From contig JAHLLA010000002.1 of assembly GCA_020444415.1 (NCBI GenBank), forward strand, positions 62,001 through 126,000: 64,000 nucleotides of DNA. The letters run 5' to 3'. The DNA comes from Bacteroidota bacterium (lineage in GTDB: Bacteria; Bacteroidota; Bacteroidia; Bacteroidales; F082). The notes beneath the pieces were generated by a model that was not told the origin of the DNA, did no database searches, and saw nothing but the letters and a program-made list of their open reading frames with translations. The stretch's first letter is position 1; every line of letters starts with the position of its first letter. Both the position numbers and the translations under genes were made by a program. Of the stretch, positions 35,221 to 45,791 are shown in pieces.

Positions 35221-36573
35221 CTATTTTGTGTTGGATGCAATTTCAAAAAACTTTTCCGAATCTACTTCTTTTTCCTGAATTTTTACATGATCTTTAAAGG
35301 TCTTGATGAATTTTTCATCAAGTAAGTCATTGTAGATGCGCTGTTTTTCTTCCTGGTTCTGAAGTACTGAATCAATGATCGCTTCAATTTGTGGGTTGGA
35401 GTCTGCATCGCCGCCCATGGTTTTGAAATATGCTTTTACCTTATTTCTGACTTCATCTTCAGTTACTTTAATATCATCGCCGAGCTGATTATGCAATTTA
35501 GATTCAATGAGTTGCCATTTGAATGTCTTTGCATAGCTGTCGTACTGTTCATCCAACTGCTCTTTGGTCATTTTTCCCTGGTTATTTTCCATCAGCCAGC
35601 GTTTCATGAATTCATCAGGAAGTTGCAGGTTCGTCACTTTGATAACTTCGTTGATGGTATCTGCCAAAAACTGACGATCGGTATCGCGAGCATAATGTGC
35701 AGACAGGTCTTCTTTAACTTTTGCTTTAAAAGATTTTTCATCCTTGATGTCCTCATTGGGATATACCTTTTTAAAGAAGTCTTCATTCATTTCAGCTTTT
35801 TTCACCCTGATGACGCTGGTAACTTCAAATTCGTAGTCTGCTGATAATTTCTCATCAGGGCCATCATGCAGGTTCAGCAATGATTTAACTTTCGACTCAT
35901 CCTTAAAAGCTTTCATCAGGTTCATGGTAATCTGATCTCCGATTTTGCTTCCGATCAGTTTGTTCTGGATGGTTTTTAGTTTCACATCTTCTATCCGAAT
36001 GTATCCATCATTTGTTATACCATTCTCAACGGCTTCACCTTTATCATCTACTTCAGTGAACTTACCCTGCAATGCGTCGGTAGTTTCTGCCTTCTCAGGA
36101 TGTTCTTCTTCTCCAAACCTTATTTTTATATCGTTGATGGCTTTGTCCACCTCCTTGGCAGTTACCTTGATTTTGTAGTAAGGTACCTTGATTTTGTCCG
36201 AAAGTTCAAATTCAAATTCAGGCGAGATACCGATATCAAAATAAAAATCGAAATCTTTTTGCGTATCAAAGTCAATCATGGTTGTTTTTTCGGGATTTGG
36301 TAATGGATATCCCAATACATCCAGTTTATTTTCAATAATGAAATTATTAAGACCTTCTGATACTTTTTTGTTAACGGCTTCCACCATCACACTTTTGCCA
36401 TACATCTTTTTCACCATACCCATCGGAACTTTTCCGGGTCTGAAACCTGGAATAGCCGCTTTTTTCCGATAATCGGCTAATTGAGAATTCACTTCTCCAA
36501 TATAATCTTCTTCTTTAAGGTTGATGTGAATGATGGCGTTTAAATCATTAACCGCTTCTTTGGTGATGTTCAT
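35221..36573 (-). CDS. tig: Trigger factor (ribosome-bound chaperone)
   Basis: A 450-residue three-domain chaperone. The ribosome-binding signature is AAIPGFRPGKVPMGMVKKMY (about residues 35-53); a degenerate PPIase-like middle domain (about 155-250) and a long helical C-terminal arm follow. It catches nascent chains at the tunnel exit. Its ATG is 29 bp after the 3' end of tRNA-Leu with no terminator between them, so it is probably co-transcribed with the tRNA, and clpP follows after 6 bp. Confidence 0.93.
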   Translation of the reverse strand: MNITKEAVNDLNAIIHINLKEEDYIGEVNSQLADYRKKAAIPGFRPGKVPMGMVKKMYGKSVMVEAVNKKVSEGLNNFIIENKLDVLGYPLPNPEKTTMIDFDTQKDFDFYFDIGISPEFEFELSDKIKVPYYKIKVTAKEVDKAINDIKIRFGEEEHPEKAETTDALQGKFTEVDDKGEAVENGITNDGYIRIEDVKLKTIQNKLIGSKIGDQITMNLMKAFKDESKVKSLLNLHDGPDEKLSADYEFEVTSVIRVKKAEMNEDFFKKVYPNEDIKDEKSFKAKVKEDLSAHYARDTDRQFLADTINEVIKVTNLQLPDEFMKRWLMENNQGKMTKEQLDEQYDSYAKTFKWQLIESKLHNQLGDDIKVTEDEVRNKVKAYFKTMGGDADSNPQIEAIIDSVLQNQEEKQRIYNDLLDEKFIKTFKDHVKIQEKEVDSEKFFEIASNTK

Positions 36574-36602
36574 TAAATGTAGCTTTTATTCAAAATAAAA
36601 AG

Positions 36603-36684
36603 TGCGGATGAAGGGACTCGAACCCCCACGCCTCGCGGCACTAGATCCTAAGTCTAGCGCGTCTACCAATTTCGCCACATCCGC
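36603..36684 (-). tRNA. tRNA-Leu (anticodon UAG)
   Basis: Acceptor stem GCGGATG/CATCCGC pairs perfectly with discriminator A. The anticodon loop CTTAGGA between CTAGA and TCTAG gives anticodon UAG; a long variable arm (TGCC-GCGA-GGCG) marks it as class II, and the T loop is TTCGAGT. CCA is not encoded. It reads CUN leucine codons and precedes tig on the same strand. Confidence 0.97.
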
Positions 36685-36710
36685 ATTATCCTGCCGTTAA
36701 AACAGGGCTG

Positions 36711-36718
36711 CAAATATA
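36711..36718 (-). promoter_or_regulatory. -7 promoter element for tRNA-Leu and probably tig-clpPX
   Basis: The minus strand reads TATATTTG, 26 nt before the tRNA 5' end. No clear -33 TTTG. With no other promoter seen before tig, it may drive the whole tRNA-tig-clpP-clpX-DUF4294 unit. Confidence 0.55.
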
Positions 36719-36786
36719 CAACTTATTTAAAATAATCAGTGGCTAAAAACAAAGAGTTTAATTGCATTGTTTCAATGGGTATTGTT

Positions 36787-38118
36787 TCACTCAACAATGG
36801 AATCAATGGTTTTAATGAAATTATTGTAATCATCCTGTAGCTGCTTCATTTGAAGCTTTTTAATGCGAAACAAACGGTATATTTTCCAATCCTTGGCATT
36901 GCTTTTGAAGCACGTTTTATAATACCAGACAAAAACGCCGCTGAGGGGTATACTGAAAAAGTATCCTAAAATCCAATACCAATTTGAGATAAATATCATA
37001 AAAACAATGGTTTGTGTGATATTGAAAAGCGGAAAAGCAACCAGTGAAACAACGAATGAAAATGAACTTTTGAATTGCGGGTCTTTTATCTTGCCACTAG
37101 CCCACTTTGTAAGCTGATAGGGAATTATATTATTTAGAAAGCCATATAAAAACAAAGGCGACAACAGCAGCAGTAAGATCGACTTTGAGAATAATGACGT
37201 GAATTTCTTTTTCTTGATTTGATCATATGCATCCAAGCCAAACTCTTCTAATCGCACCTTGTAATCTTTTACCTGTTTATCCAGTAAGGCCATTTTCTCT
37301 GGTTGATCGGTAAGGAAACTTTGAAGCTTCTTCACTAATTTCTGCTGGAACGGCAATGACGACTTTTCCGGAGTATTTAATTGATTTGTATATATTTTTC
37401 TGCTCCAATGAAACAGATCGTAATAATCTTCACTTTCGATGTGGATGATAAGTGGTTTGATTTTCGAAGCAAGCGCATCTTTAATGGTATTAATGCCAAT
37501 GGCCGGATTATCCTGGTAACTATTATAGAATCTGCTAACGGGTATTGGCTTTCCGAAATTCAGAACTAAATGGCTTCGGAATGCCTGGTAATCTTCATAA
37601 TCAATTCCTACTGGTACGATATGAATATCGAGGCTGTAATTGTTGGCTTCTTCAGTTTGAAAGGCAATCCTGGCAAATCCTTTTTTTAATGGTCGTAATC
37701 TTCTCACGCCAGCGTGGTTTCCTTCGGGAAGTATAACCAAAGCACATCGGTCGTTGGTAATCACATCCGTGGTTTTTTGGAATATTTCTTTGTTCTTTTT
37801 TAAGAGCTCATAACCATCGCGAATGCGATAAATGGGTAATATTTTTAAAAAGTAAAGAATAGATGCCACGATAGGCTTTTTAAAAATGTCAGATCTGGCC
37901 AAAAAAACAGTTCTCCTGTCAACAGTGCAAAGCACAGCAAGTGCATCCATCAGTGCATTTTGGTGGTTGGGTGTAAAAATCAGATGGCCTTTTTTAGGAA
38001 TATTCTGGATGTTTAGAATATCTATTTTCCTATAAAATATTTTATTGTGCCAGAAATCTACCCAAATTTTTAACAAACTATAAAAGAAGGAGCGTTTTTC
38101 AATATTCTTTATGCCCAT
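36787..38118 (-). CDS. PlsC-type glycerolipid acyltransferase (GPAT-like)
   Basis: A 443-residue membrane protein. The acyltransferase domain starts near residue 45 with TPNHQNALMDALAVL (the His-Asp catalytic motif in the H-X5-D form seen in GPAT-like members), then TVFLARSDIFKKP, RIRDGYELLKKNKEIF and ILPEGNHAGVRRLRPLKKGFARIAF. Two C-terminal hydrophobic pairs (about 310-400) anchor it. It likely acylates glycerol-3-phosphate or lysophosphatidate in phospholipid synthesis. It lies 12 bp after the BASS transporter gene, one operon. Substrate not certain. Confidence 0.85.
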   Translation of the reverse strand: MGIKNIEKRSFFYSLLKIWVDFWHNKIFYRKIDILNIQNIPKKGHLIFTPNHQNALMDALAVLCTVDRRTVFLARSDIFKKPIVASILYFLKILPIYRIRDGYELLKKNKEIFQKTTDVITNDRCALVILPEGNHAGVRRLRPLKKGFARIAFQTEEANNYSLDIHIVPVGIDYEDYQAFRSHLVLNFGKPIPVSRFYNSYQDNPAIGINTIKDALASKIKPLIIHIESEDYYDLFHWSRKIYTNQLNTPEKSSLPFQQKLVKKLQSFLTDQPEKMALLDKQVKDYKVRLEEFGLDAYDQIKKKKFTSLFSKSILLLLLSPLFLYGFLNNIIPYQLTKWASGKIKDPQFKSSFSFVVSLVAFPLFNITQTIVFMIFISNWYWILGYFFSIPLSGVFVWYYKTCFKSNAKDWKIYRLFRIKKLQMKQLQDDYNNFIKTIDSIVE

Positions 38119-38130
38119 ATAATTTGAAGA

Positions 38131-39102
38131 TTAGGTGGTTGCTTTTCGCAGGCCAAAATTGAAATTAGTCCATAGGCCGGCAATGCCGAGACCTGCAAGA
38201 ATGTGCCAGATTCCCCACCAAGCGGCAATAATGGCCATGCCTCCCAATTCCATTTCAGGTGGAAATATTTTAGGATTGAAAATAAGAACCAGGGCCAAAC
38301 CTGAATTTTGAATTCCGGTTTCGATAGAAATGGTTTTACGGTCTGCCGGTAACCTTTTGAAAACTGTACCCATCAAATAACCGGCTCCTAATGCGATCGC
38401 ATTATGTAGTAATACGATTAAAAAAACATATTCAATAGCGCCCAAAAAATGATCAAAATTATTGGCTAGGGCCATCACAACAATCGCCACAAAAATAATG
38501 ATGGATAACCTCTTAATCGGACGAACAATTTTCAGAGTGAATAAAGGGAACCTGGTATTGATCAGAATGCCCAAGATTAGGGGAATACCCAACAGTATAA
38601 ATACGGTCTGGTACATTTGAAATGCATCTATTTCAATGGGTCTTAACAATGCGCTGCTATCGGAATGTGCGTAAAAATTAACTGCCAGTTTTCCCCAGAA
38701 AGCAAAGTTCAACGGGGTGAGAAATATGGCCAACAGTGTAGCTATCGCTGTTAAACTTACTGACAAAGCGACATTTGCCCGGGCAAGCGATGAAATGAAG
38801 TTTGAAATATTGCCCCCAGGACAAGCCGCCACTAATATCATCCCCAAGGCCATGGTAGGCGACAGGAATTTGCTTAACGCGATAACAAGTAAAAAAGTGA
38901 GAAAGGGAAGTAAAACAAATTGTGATAAAGCTCCAATGATGGCTGACTTTGGATGAAGCAATATTTTTTTAAAATGATCCAGTTTAATTTCAAGTGCCAC
39001 TCCAAACATAATAAATGCCAAAGCGATGTTCAGCATATGTAAACTCTCGGGGCTGAAATTTAAACGGACATGGTCGAGTGCTGCTAAAGTCTCCTGCATC
39101 AT
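38131..39102 (-). CDS. Bile acid:Na+ symporter-family (BASS) transporter
   Basis: A 323-residue inner-membrane protein with about nine or ten hydrophobic helices (LNIALAFIMFGVALEIKL, LPFLTFLLVIALSK, MGTVFKR loops). The BASS marks MILVAACPGGNISNFISSLARANVALSVSLTA and SIETGIQNSGLALVLIF are clear. Members carry organic anions such as bile acids, pantoate or keto acids with Na+; the substrate here is unknown. First gene of a two-gene minus-strand unit with the acyltransferase. Confidence 0.9.
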   Translation of the reverse strand: MMQETLAALDHVRLNFSPESLHMLNIALAFIMFGVALEIKLDHFKKILLHPKSAIIGALSQFVLLPFLTFLLVIALSKFLSPTMALGMILVAACPGGNISNFISSLARANVALSVSLTAIATLLAIFLTPLNFAFWGKLAVNFYAHSDSSALLRPIEIDAFQMYQTVFILLGIPLILGILINTRFPLFTLKIVRPIKRLSIIIFVAIVVMALANNFDHFLGAIEYVFLIVLLHNAIALGAGYLMGTVFKRLPADRKTISIETGIQNSGLALVLIFNPKIFPPEMELGGMAIIAAWWGIWHILAGLGIAGLWTNFNFGLRKATT

Positions 39103-39240
39103 AAAAGAATTGATGAATCAATTACTGAAAGCGGCTAATATACAAATTATGGCCTAATATCTTTCTTTATATGGATAAGATTGAATGTGTATAAATAAAA
39201 GAAATCAATAAAAATATCCGACCATGCAATGCTAAATCTT

Positions 39241-39248
39241 TATTTTTG
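39241..39248 (+). promoter_or_regulatory. -7 promoter element for the DUF5723 gene
   Basis: TATTTTTG matches TAnnTTTG, 50 nt before the ATG at 39299. No -33 TTTG at usual spacing. Confidence 0.45.
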
Positions 39249-39298
39249 CCGTTCCTATCAAGTAAAGCATTTGTGTTTAAAAATTACGGAGAGTAAAG

Positions 39299-40804
39299 AT
39301 GGGCAAAAGAGTAGCTGCCGTTTTGTTTTTTTTGATAATACTGTGGTTTAAAGTGGGCGTTTCTCAGGAAATGCTGGGCGTAACACTTGGAAATTATAGC
39401 GGAGTAAGCAGTTTGATGGTTAACCCGGCTATGATGGCCAATACCAAATATTACCTGGATATTAATCTCGTTTCGGCAGATGTATTTCTCCGCAATAATT
39501 TTGCCTTCATTCCTTCTTCTGACGCAAGTGTTTATAGCCTAATCAGGGATCGGAATAATTTGCCTACCTACGGACCAAATAACGATGTTAACTTTGAACA
39601 TTACGATAACAAAGACCTCAAATTCGCTACCATCAGCACCAAAGTAATGGGGCCTTCTGCCATGATACAACTGGGTAAACATGCTTTCGGTCTTAGTACT
39701 TCTGCCCACGTTTTTACATCTGCTAACCGGATTCCTTATGAAATGCCGCTGTTTGGTTATTACGGAATGGATACAGCTTTTCTTCATAACATCAACTTCA
39801 AAGATTATGATATAGATGCCAATACTGCCGCTTGGATGGATGCAGGCCTGTCATATGCATATGTAGCTTATGAATACCTCGACCAAAAAATAACAGTCGG
39901 CGCCACTGTCAAATATATTTGGAGCTACGCTGGTATCTATGCTGAAAGTAGTAATGCTGATTACATTGTGCTGAATGACAGCACAATGAATATTCTAAAT
40001 CTGAATGCTTCAACCGGTTATGCAGCACCAGTGGATTATTCTGGCGGCGACCAGCTTTATAACGATCCATTTTTTAAAGGACATGGATTTGGCATGGATC
40101 TGGGCGTTGTGTACGTGAAAAAGAAAAAGGTAGATACAGAAAGATGGAATAGCTTGTGTGAACAGGAATTTGATGATTATGTTTTTCGTTTGGGAGTTTC
40201 CGTATTGGATATCGGAAAGATCACTTATAAAGACAATGCTGAGCTCAGATCATATGAGGATGTTAATGAGATATACTGGGTGGACTATGATACGATGGGC
40301 TTTACTAGTGTAAATAATTTATTTGCAGGATTGGATGATGTATTCCAGCAATCATCATACCTGGCCAGTAAATTTAGTATTGGCTTACCAGCAGCACTTA
40401 GTGTACAGGCTGATTATAATATTCATAAGAATTTCTATGCAGCCGGTTATTGGATACATCCCATTCGGCTGAACCGGCATTCGATGAGAAGGCCTGCTCA
40501 GGTAGCTATCGTACCACGTTATGAAAGTAAATATTTTGAGGTGAGTTTGCCCATTTCTGTCTATGAGTATAAGTATCCCAGGGTAGGAGTAGCGGCAAGG
40601 TTCTGGTTTTTTACCATTGGCACCGAACGACTGGGCACGTGGCTGGGTATTTCAGATTTGAACGGACTTGATATTTATGCTTCTATTAAATTCGGTTTTG
40701 GAAAAGGGAATTGCCGTATTCGTTTTAAAAGCGCCTGTATCGATAATAATTCGGGAAGAAAAAAGAAAAACAGGAGCAATTTAAACAAGAATATTACTTT
40801 CTAG
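39299..40804 (+). CDS. DUF5723-family outer-membrane protein
   Basis: A 501-residue exported protein: signal peptide (GKRVAAVLFFLIILWFKVGVSQ), then LGVTLGNYSGVSSLMVNPAMMANTKYYLDINLVSADVF, the opening typical of DUF5723 barrels, and long amphipathic strands to GLDIYASIKFGFG. A basic tail (GRKKKNRSNLNKN) follows the last strand, odd for a barrel, whose last strand normally ends the protein. Function unknown. Its stop TAG and the stop of the opposing permease gene share the palindrome CTAG (40801-40804). Confidence 0.8.
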   Translation: MGKRVAAVLFFLIILWFKVGVSQEMLGVTLGNYSGVSSLMVNPAMMANTKYYLDINLVSADVFLRNNFAFIPSSDASVYSLIRDRNNLPTYGPNNDVNFEHYDNKDLKFATISTKVMGPSAMIQLGKHAFGLSTSAHVFTSANRIPYEMPLFGYYGMDTAFLHNINFKDYDIDANTAAWMDAGLSYAYVAYEYLDQKITVGATVKYIWSYAGIYAESSNADYIVLNDSTMNILNLNASTGYAAPVDYSGGDQLYNDPFFKGHGFGMDLGVVYVKKKKVDTERWNSLCEQEFDDYVFRLGVSVLDIGKITYKDNAELRSYEDVNEIYWVDYDTMGFTSVNNLFAGLDDVFQQSSYLASKFSIGLPAALSVQADYNIHKNFYAAGYWIHPIRLNRHSMRRPAQVAIVPRYESKYFEVSLPISVYEYKYPRVGVAARFWFFTIGTERLGTWLGISDLNGLDIYASIKFGFGKGNCRIRFKSACIDNNSGRKKKNRSNLNKNITF

Positions 40805-42024
40805 TCATTTTCAATCCTTACATCAAGCGCATCTCTTAGTGAATTACCCAAAAGCATAAATGCAAGCACAAGTAATATAATTGCAACACCTGGAATAATT
40901 GCCAGGTAGGCAGAATCAAGAATGATAAAACTATAATATTCCTTGATCATACTGCCCCAGGAAGGCATGGGAGGCTGCACCCCGATACCCAAAAAACTCA
41001 GGCCGGCCTCGATAAGGATGGCCGCGGCAAAATTGGCAGCAGAAATTACAATGACCGGACTTAAAATGTTGGGAAGGATGTGTTTTGTTATAATTCTTGT
41101 ATTTGAATATCCAAGTGCAAACCCGGCCTCGACAAATTCTTTTTCCCTGATACTGATGATCTGCCCACGCACCACCCTTGCTACTTCTACCCACATGGTG
41201 AGACCTACTGCAACAAAAACCTGCCAGAACCCCCTGCCGAGGGCGAATGTGATGGCGATAACAAGCAATAGGGTAGGGATGGACCAAACCACATTGATGA
41301 ACCAAACGATCACATCATCTACTTTTCCGCGGAAAAAACCCGAAATGGCACCGAAGAATATACCCACTATCAACGAAATGCTGACAGAAATAAATCCAAC
41401 TGAAAGGCTTACCCTGGCACCAATAATAAGCCGGCTTAACAGATCTCTTCCAAATTGATCTGTACCCAGCCAATATCTTTTCTTAACTAAATTTTCATCG
41501 GCTACCTCTTCGCGAAGTGTAGAAACAGCTACCGTTTTTTCTTCACCAGTGATCAAATTGAATTGTACATGATCTTTACGATGATGGTATTCTTCACGAA
41601 CAATCGGATAAATGATATCCGCAAGTTGATACTTAAATTCTGTTCCTGTTTGATCAGGATCGAAAAGTTGCACCAAAATGTAATCTTCTACAAACCTGAA
41701 CTCCTTTTCAACTGGTATATATCGGTAGTTGTTTTCAGCACCAAACAGCATCTGCCTGACCAATGGTGTCTTTTGATAAGGTGTGTTTTTTCTCACCTTG
41801 AGTATTTCAGTCTGAAAGCCAGGTTTTTGAGTGCTGATTTCAAGTATTTGAGTGTTGGCATAGGGGGTAGAATCGGGGGTGATCAGGTAGCCCAGGGTTG
41901 CTATCAGAATTGAAAACAGTATGATGATCAGCGAGGTGAGTCCGGTTTTATTTTTCAGAAATCGATGCCATGCCATTTTGGATAGAGAACCGGATGCAAC
42001 ATATTTCTTTTTTCTGAAAAACAT
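40801..42024 (-). CDS. OppC/DppC-like ABC transporter permease with large periplasmic insert
   Basis: A 407-residue permease. One N-terminal helix (about 29-50), then about 135 residues of soluble sequence, then the standard core: RYWLGTDQFGRDLLSRLIIGARVSLSVGF, five more helices, the ATPase-contact EAA-type motif VEAGFALGYSNTRIITKHILPN, and SFLGIGVQPPMPSWGSMI. DppC/OppC proteins usually carry only about 50 residues between the first helix and the core, so the insert is unusual. No OppB, ATPase or binding protein gene is adjacent. It likely imports or exports peptides with partners encoded elsewhere. Confidence 0.88.
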   Translation of the reverse strand: MFFRKKKYVASGSLSKMAWHRFLKNKTGLTSLIIILFSILIATLGYLITPDSTPYANTQILEISTQKPGFQTEILKVRKNTPYQKTPLVRQMLFGAENNYRYIPVEKEFRFVEDYILVQLFDPDQTGTEFKYQLADIIYPIVREEYHHRKDHVQFNLITGEEKTVAVSTLREEVADENLVKKRYWLGTDQFGRDLLSRLIIGARVSLSVGFISVSISLIVGIFFGAISGFFRGKVDDVIVWFINVVWSIPTLLLVIAITFALGRGFWQVFVAVGLTMWVEVARVVRGQIISIREKEFVEAGFALGYSNTRIITKHILPNILSPVIVISAANFAAAILIEAGLSFLGIGVQPPMPSWGSMIKEYYSFIILDSAYLAIIPGVAIILLVLAFMLLGNSLRDALDVRIEND

Positions 42025-42095
42025 AAGGAATCAAAGGTATAAAAACCATCGAATTTTATGGTTTTAAAATGACGCTTTCAAATTTATATTTCTGA

Positions 42096-42125
42096 TTTGA
42101 AAAATTGAAATTTGTTGTATATTTG
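42096..42125 (+). promoter_or_regulatory. Promoter of tRNA-His
   Basis: TTTG at 42096-42099 and TATATTTG at 42118-42125 lie 18 bp apart, 12 nt before the tRNA. Good match to the phylum consensus. Confidence 0.7.
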
Positions 42126-42137
42126 CCGTCCCAAATG

Positions 42138-42211
42138 GTGGATGTAGCTCAGTTGGTTAGAGCACTAGATTGTGGTTCTAGGGGTCGTGGGTTCAAATCC
42201 CATCTTCCACC
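42138..42211 (+). tRNA. tRNA-His (anticodon GUG)
   Basis: D arm GCTC-AGTTGGTTA-GAGC, anticodon stem CTAGA/TCTAG with loop TTGTGGT (anticodon GUG), T arm GTGGG-TTCAAAT-CCCAT. The base before position 1 is G (42137) and position 73 is C, the extra G-1:C73 pair diagnostic of tRNA-His. The acceptor stem GTGGATG/CTTCCAC has a U6-U67 mismatch. CCA is not encoded. A terminator follows at once. Confidence 0.96.
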
Positions 42212-42215
42212 CATT

Positions 42216-42244
42216 AAAAAAGCCGCTTTTCAGCGGCTTTTTTT
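42216..42244. terminator. Bidirectional intrinsic terminator
   Basis: AAAAAAGCCGCT (42216-42227) pairs with AGCGGCTTTTTT (42232-42243) around a TTTC loop, then more T. It ends tRNA-His on the plus strand and gyrB on the minus strand. Same stem length and loop as the terminator at 3573-3600. Confidence 0.9.
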
Positions 42245-42265
42245 GTTATAATTTCCTCGGTTAAT

Positions 42266-44281
<2,016 letters not shown>

Positions 44282-44422
44282 CTATTTTATTGCACATTGG
44301 GAGAACAGAGAAGCGCGAAGTTATTAACAAAAAACTATTCAAAAGTCAGGGCTTTTAAAGACAAAAAACATGCATGGATCAGCTTGTTTAATAATTAGTT
44401 TTAATAAATCTGGTAAAGTGCT

Positions 44423-44430
44423 TATATTTG
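44423..44430 (+). promoter_or_regulatory. -7 promoter element for ald
   Basis: TATATTTG, a perfect TAnnTTTG, 66 nt before the ATG at 44497. No clear -33 box. The leader contains no obvious hairpin. Confidence 0.5.
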
Positions 44431-44496
44431 TGAAGGTTCGGATTTTTTTAATCGACTGAATTCCTCTTTTTAAAATATAAGTTAATATTTAGGACT

Positions 44497-45723
44497 ATGA
44501 TGGGTGAAAAAACCAAAGATTTCCTTAAACTTTCGCAAAAGGAAAGGCTTATGCCACAGGAAGAAATGCTGGAAACGGCATTTGAAAAGAACAAACTCGT
44601 CATTGGCATCCCCAAAGAATTATCTCATAATGAAAACCGGATTGCCCTGGTGCCAGAAGCCGTACATTTATTGGTTGAAAACGGCCACCGGGTGATATTT
44701 GAAGAATATGCAGGTGCCTCAGCCCATTTTATCAACGAGCAATATGCCGAAGCGGGGGCCGAAATTGTAACTACCTCTAATGAAGTGTATAAATCTGATG
44801 TGATCATAAAGATCGGACCACCTACACTGGAAGAAATTGAAAAAATTGGTCAAAACAAAGTGCTGTTTTCTTCCATATTTTTACCTGATCGTGACAAGTC
44901 CTATTTTGAGAAACTCATGGCCAAAAGGGTAAAAGCCATCTCCTATGAGTTTATACAGGATAAAACCGGGGGCTTCCCTGTCATTAAATCCATGAGTGAG
45001 ATCATAGGAAATACAGCCGTTCTGATTGCGTCGGAATATTTGAGCCACGCGACATACGGCAGGGGAATCATGCTGGGCGGGTTTCCGGGCATCAAACCTA
45101 CAGAAGTGGTGATTATAGGTGCTGGTACCGTTGCAGAGTTTGCTGCACGAACAGCGCTTGGAATGGGTGCTTTTATTAAAGTTTTTGATAATTCCATTTA
45201 CAAGCTTCGCAGCTTACAAAACAACCTGGGAAACAGGATATTTACATCCGTCGTGCAACCCAAAGTACTTTTAAAAGCTCTGAAAGAAGCTGACGTTGTT
45301 ATATCTGCCACCCACACGGATGCAGGTGTTGCCCCATGTTATGTGAGTGAAGAAATGGTACAACAAATGCATCCCGGCTCCATCATTGTTGATGTGAGTA
45401 TTGATCAGGGTGGTTGTTTTGAAACATCGCGGGTTACTACCCACGAGCAACCCGTATACCAGGTGCACGGCATTACCCATTATTGCGTGCCCAATATAGC
45501 ATCAAGAGTGCCACATACGGCCTCTTATTCACTGAGTAACTTCTTAACACCACTTCTGCTAAATATATCAGAAGCAGGTGGAATTGAGCGGTTTTTAAAA
45601 CTTGATCCGGCTTTTTCCAGAGGTGTTTACATCTATAATGGTGTGCTTACCAATAAACATATCAGTGATTTACATCAAATTCCTTTTCGCGACCTGGAGC
45701 TTTTAATGGCAGCCTTCGACTAA
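44497..45723 (+). CDS. ald: Alanine dehydrogenase
   Basis: A 408-residue enzyme of the alanine dehydrogenase/transhydrogenase-alpha family, which interconverts pyruvate plus ammonia and L-alanine. After an extra N-terminal segment of about 33 residues come IGIPKELSHNENRIALVPEAV, HRVIFEEYAGASAHF, a Rossmann NAD site VVIIGAGTVAEFAARTALGMGA, and VDVSIDQGGCFETSRVTTHEQPVY with HYCVPNIASRVPHTASYSLSN. The N-terminal extension is longer than in Bacillus Ald (about 378). Catabolic or assimilatory direction cannot be told. Confidence 0.9.
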   Translation: MMGEKTKDFLKLSQKERLMPQEEMLETAFEKNKLVIGIPKELSHNENRIALVPEAVHLLVENGHRVIFEEYAGASAHFINEQYAEAGAEIVTTSNEVYKSDVIIKIGPPTLEEIEKIGQNKVLFSSIFLPDRDKSYFEKLMAKRVKAISYEFIQDKTGGFPVIKSMSEIIGNTAVLIASEYLSHATYGRGIMLGGFPGIKPTEVVIIGAGTVAEFAARTALGMGAFIKVFDNSIYKLRSLQNNLGNRIFTSVVQPKVLLKALKEADVVISATHTDAGVAPCYVSEEMVQQMHPGSIIVDVSIDQGGCFETSRVTTHEQPVYQVHGITHYCVPNIASRVPHTASYSLSNFLTPLLLNISEAGGIERFLKLDPAFSRGVYIYNGVLTNKHISDLHQIPFRDLELLMAAFD

Positions 45724-45756
45724 GTTTTTAATATTGATGAACATATCATTTTTGTA

Positions 45757-45786
45757 TTGACAATTAGTTTTAGTCTTTTATCTTTG
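45757..45786 (+). promoter_or_regulatory. Promoter of aroB-aroA, with almost no leader
   Basis: TTG at 45757-45759 and TATCTTTG at 45779-45786, 19 bp apart. Only five bases (CGTCC) separate the -7 box from the aroB ATG at 45792, so the transcript would start at or next to the start codon. Confidence 0.7.
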
Positions 45787-45791
45787 CGTCC

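Noticed and set aside
40943-41458. 171-codon plus-strand frame inside the OppC-like permease gene
   Set aside because: Opposite strand is a clear permease; the frame has no domain and no promoter.
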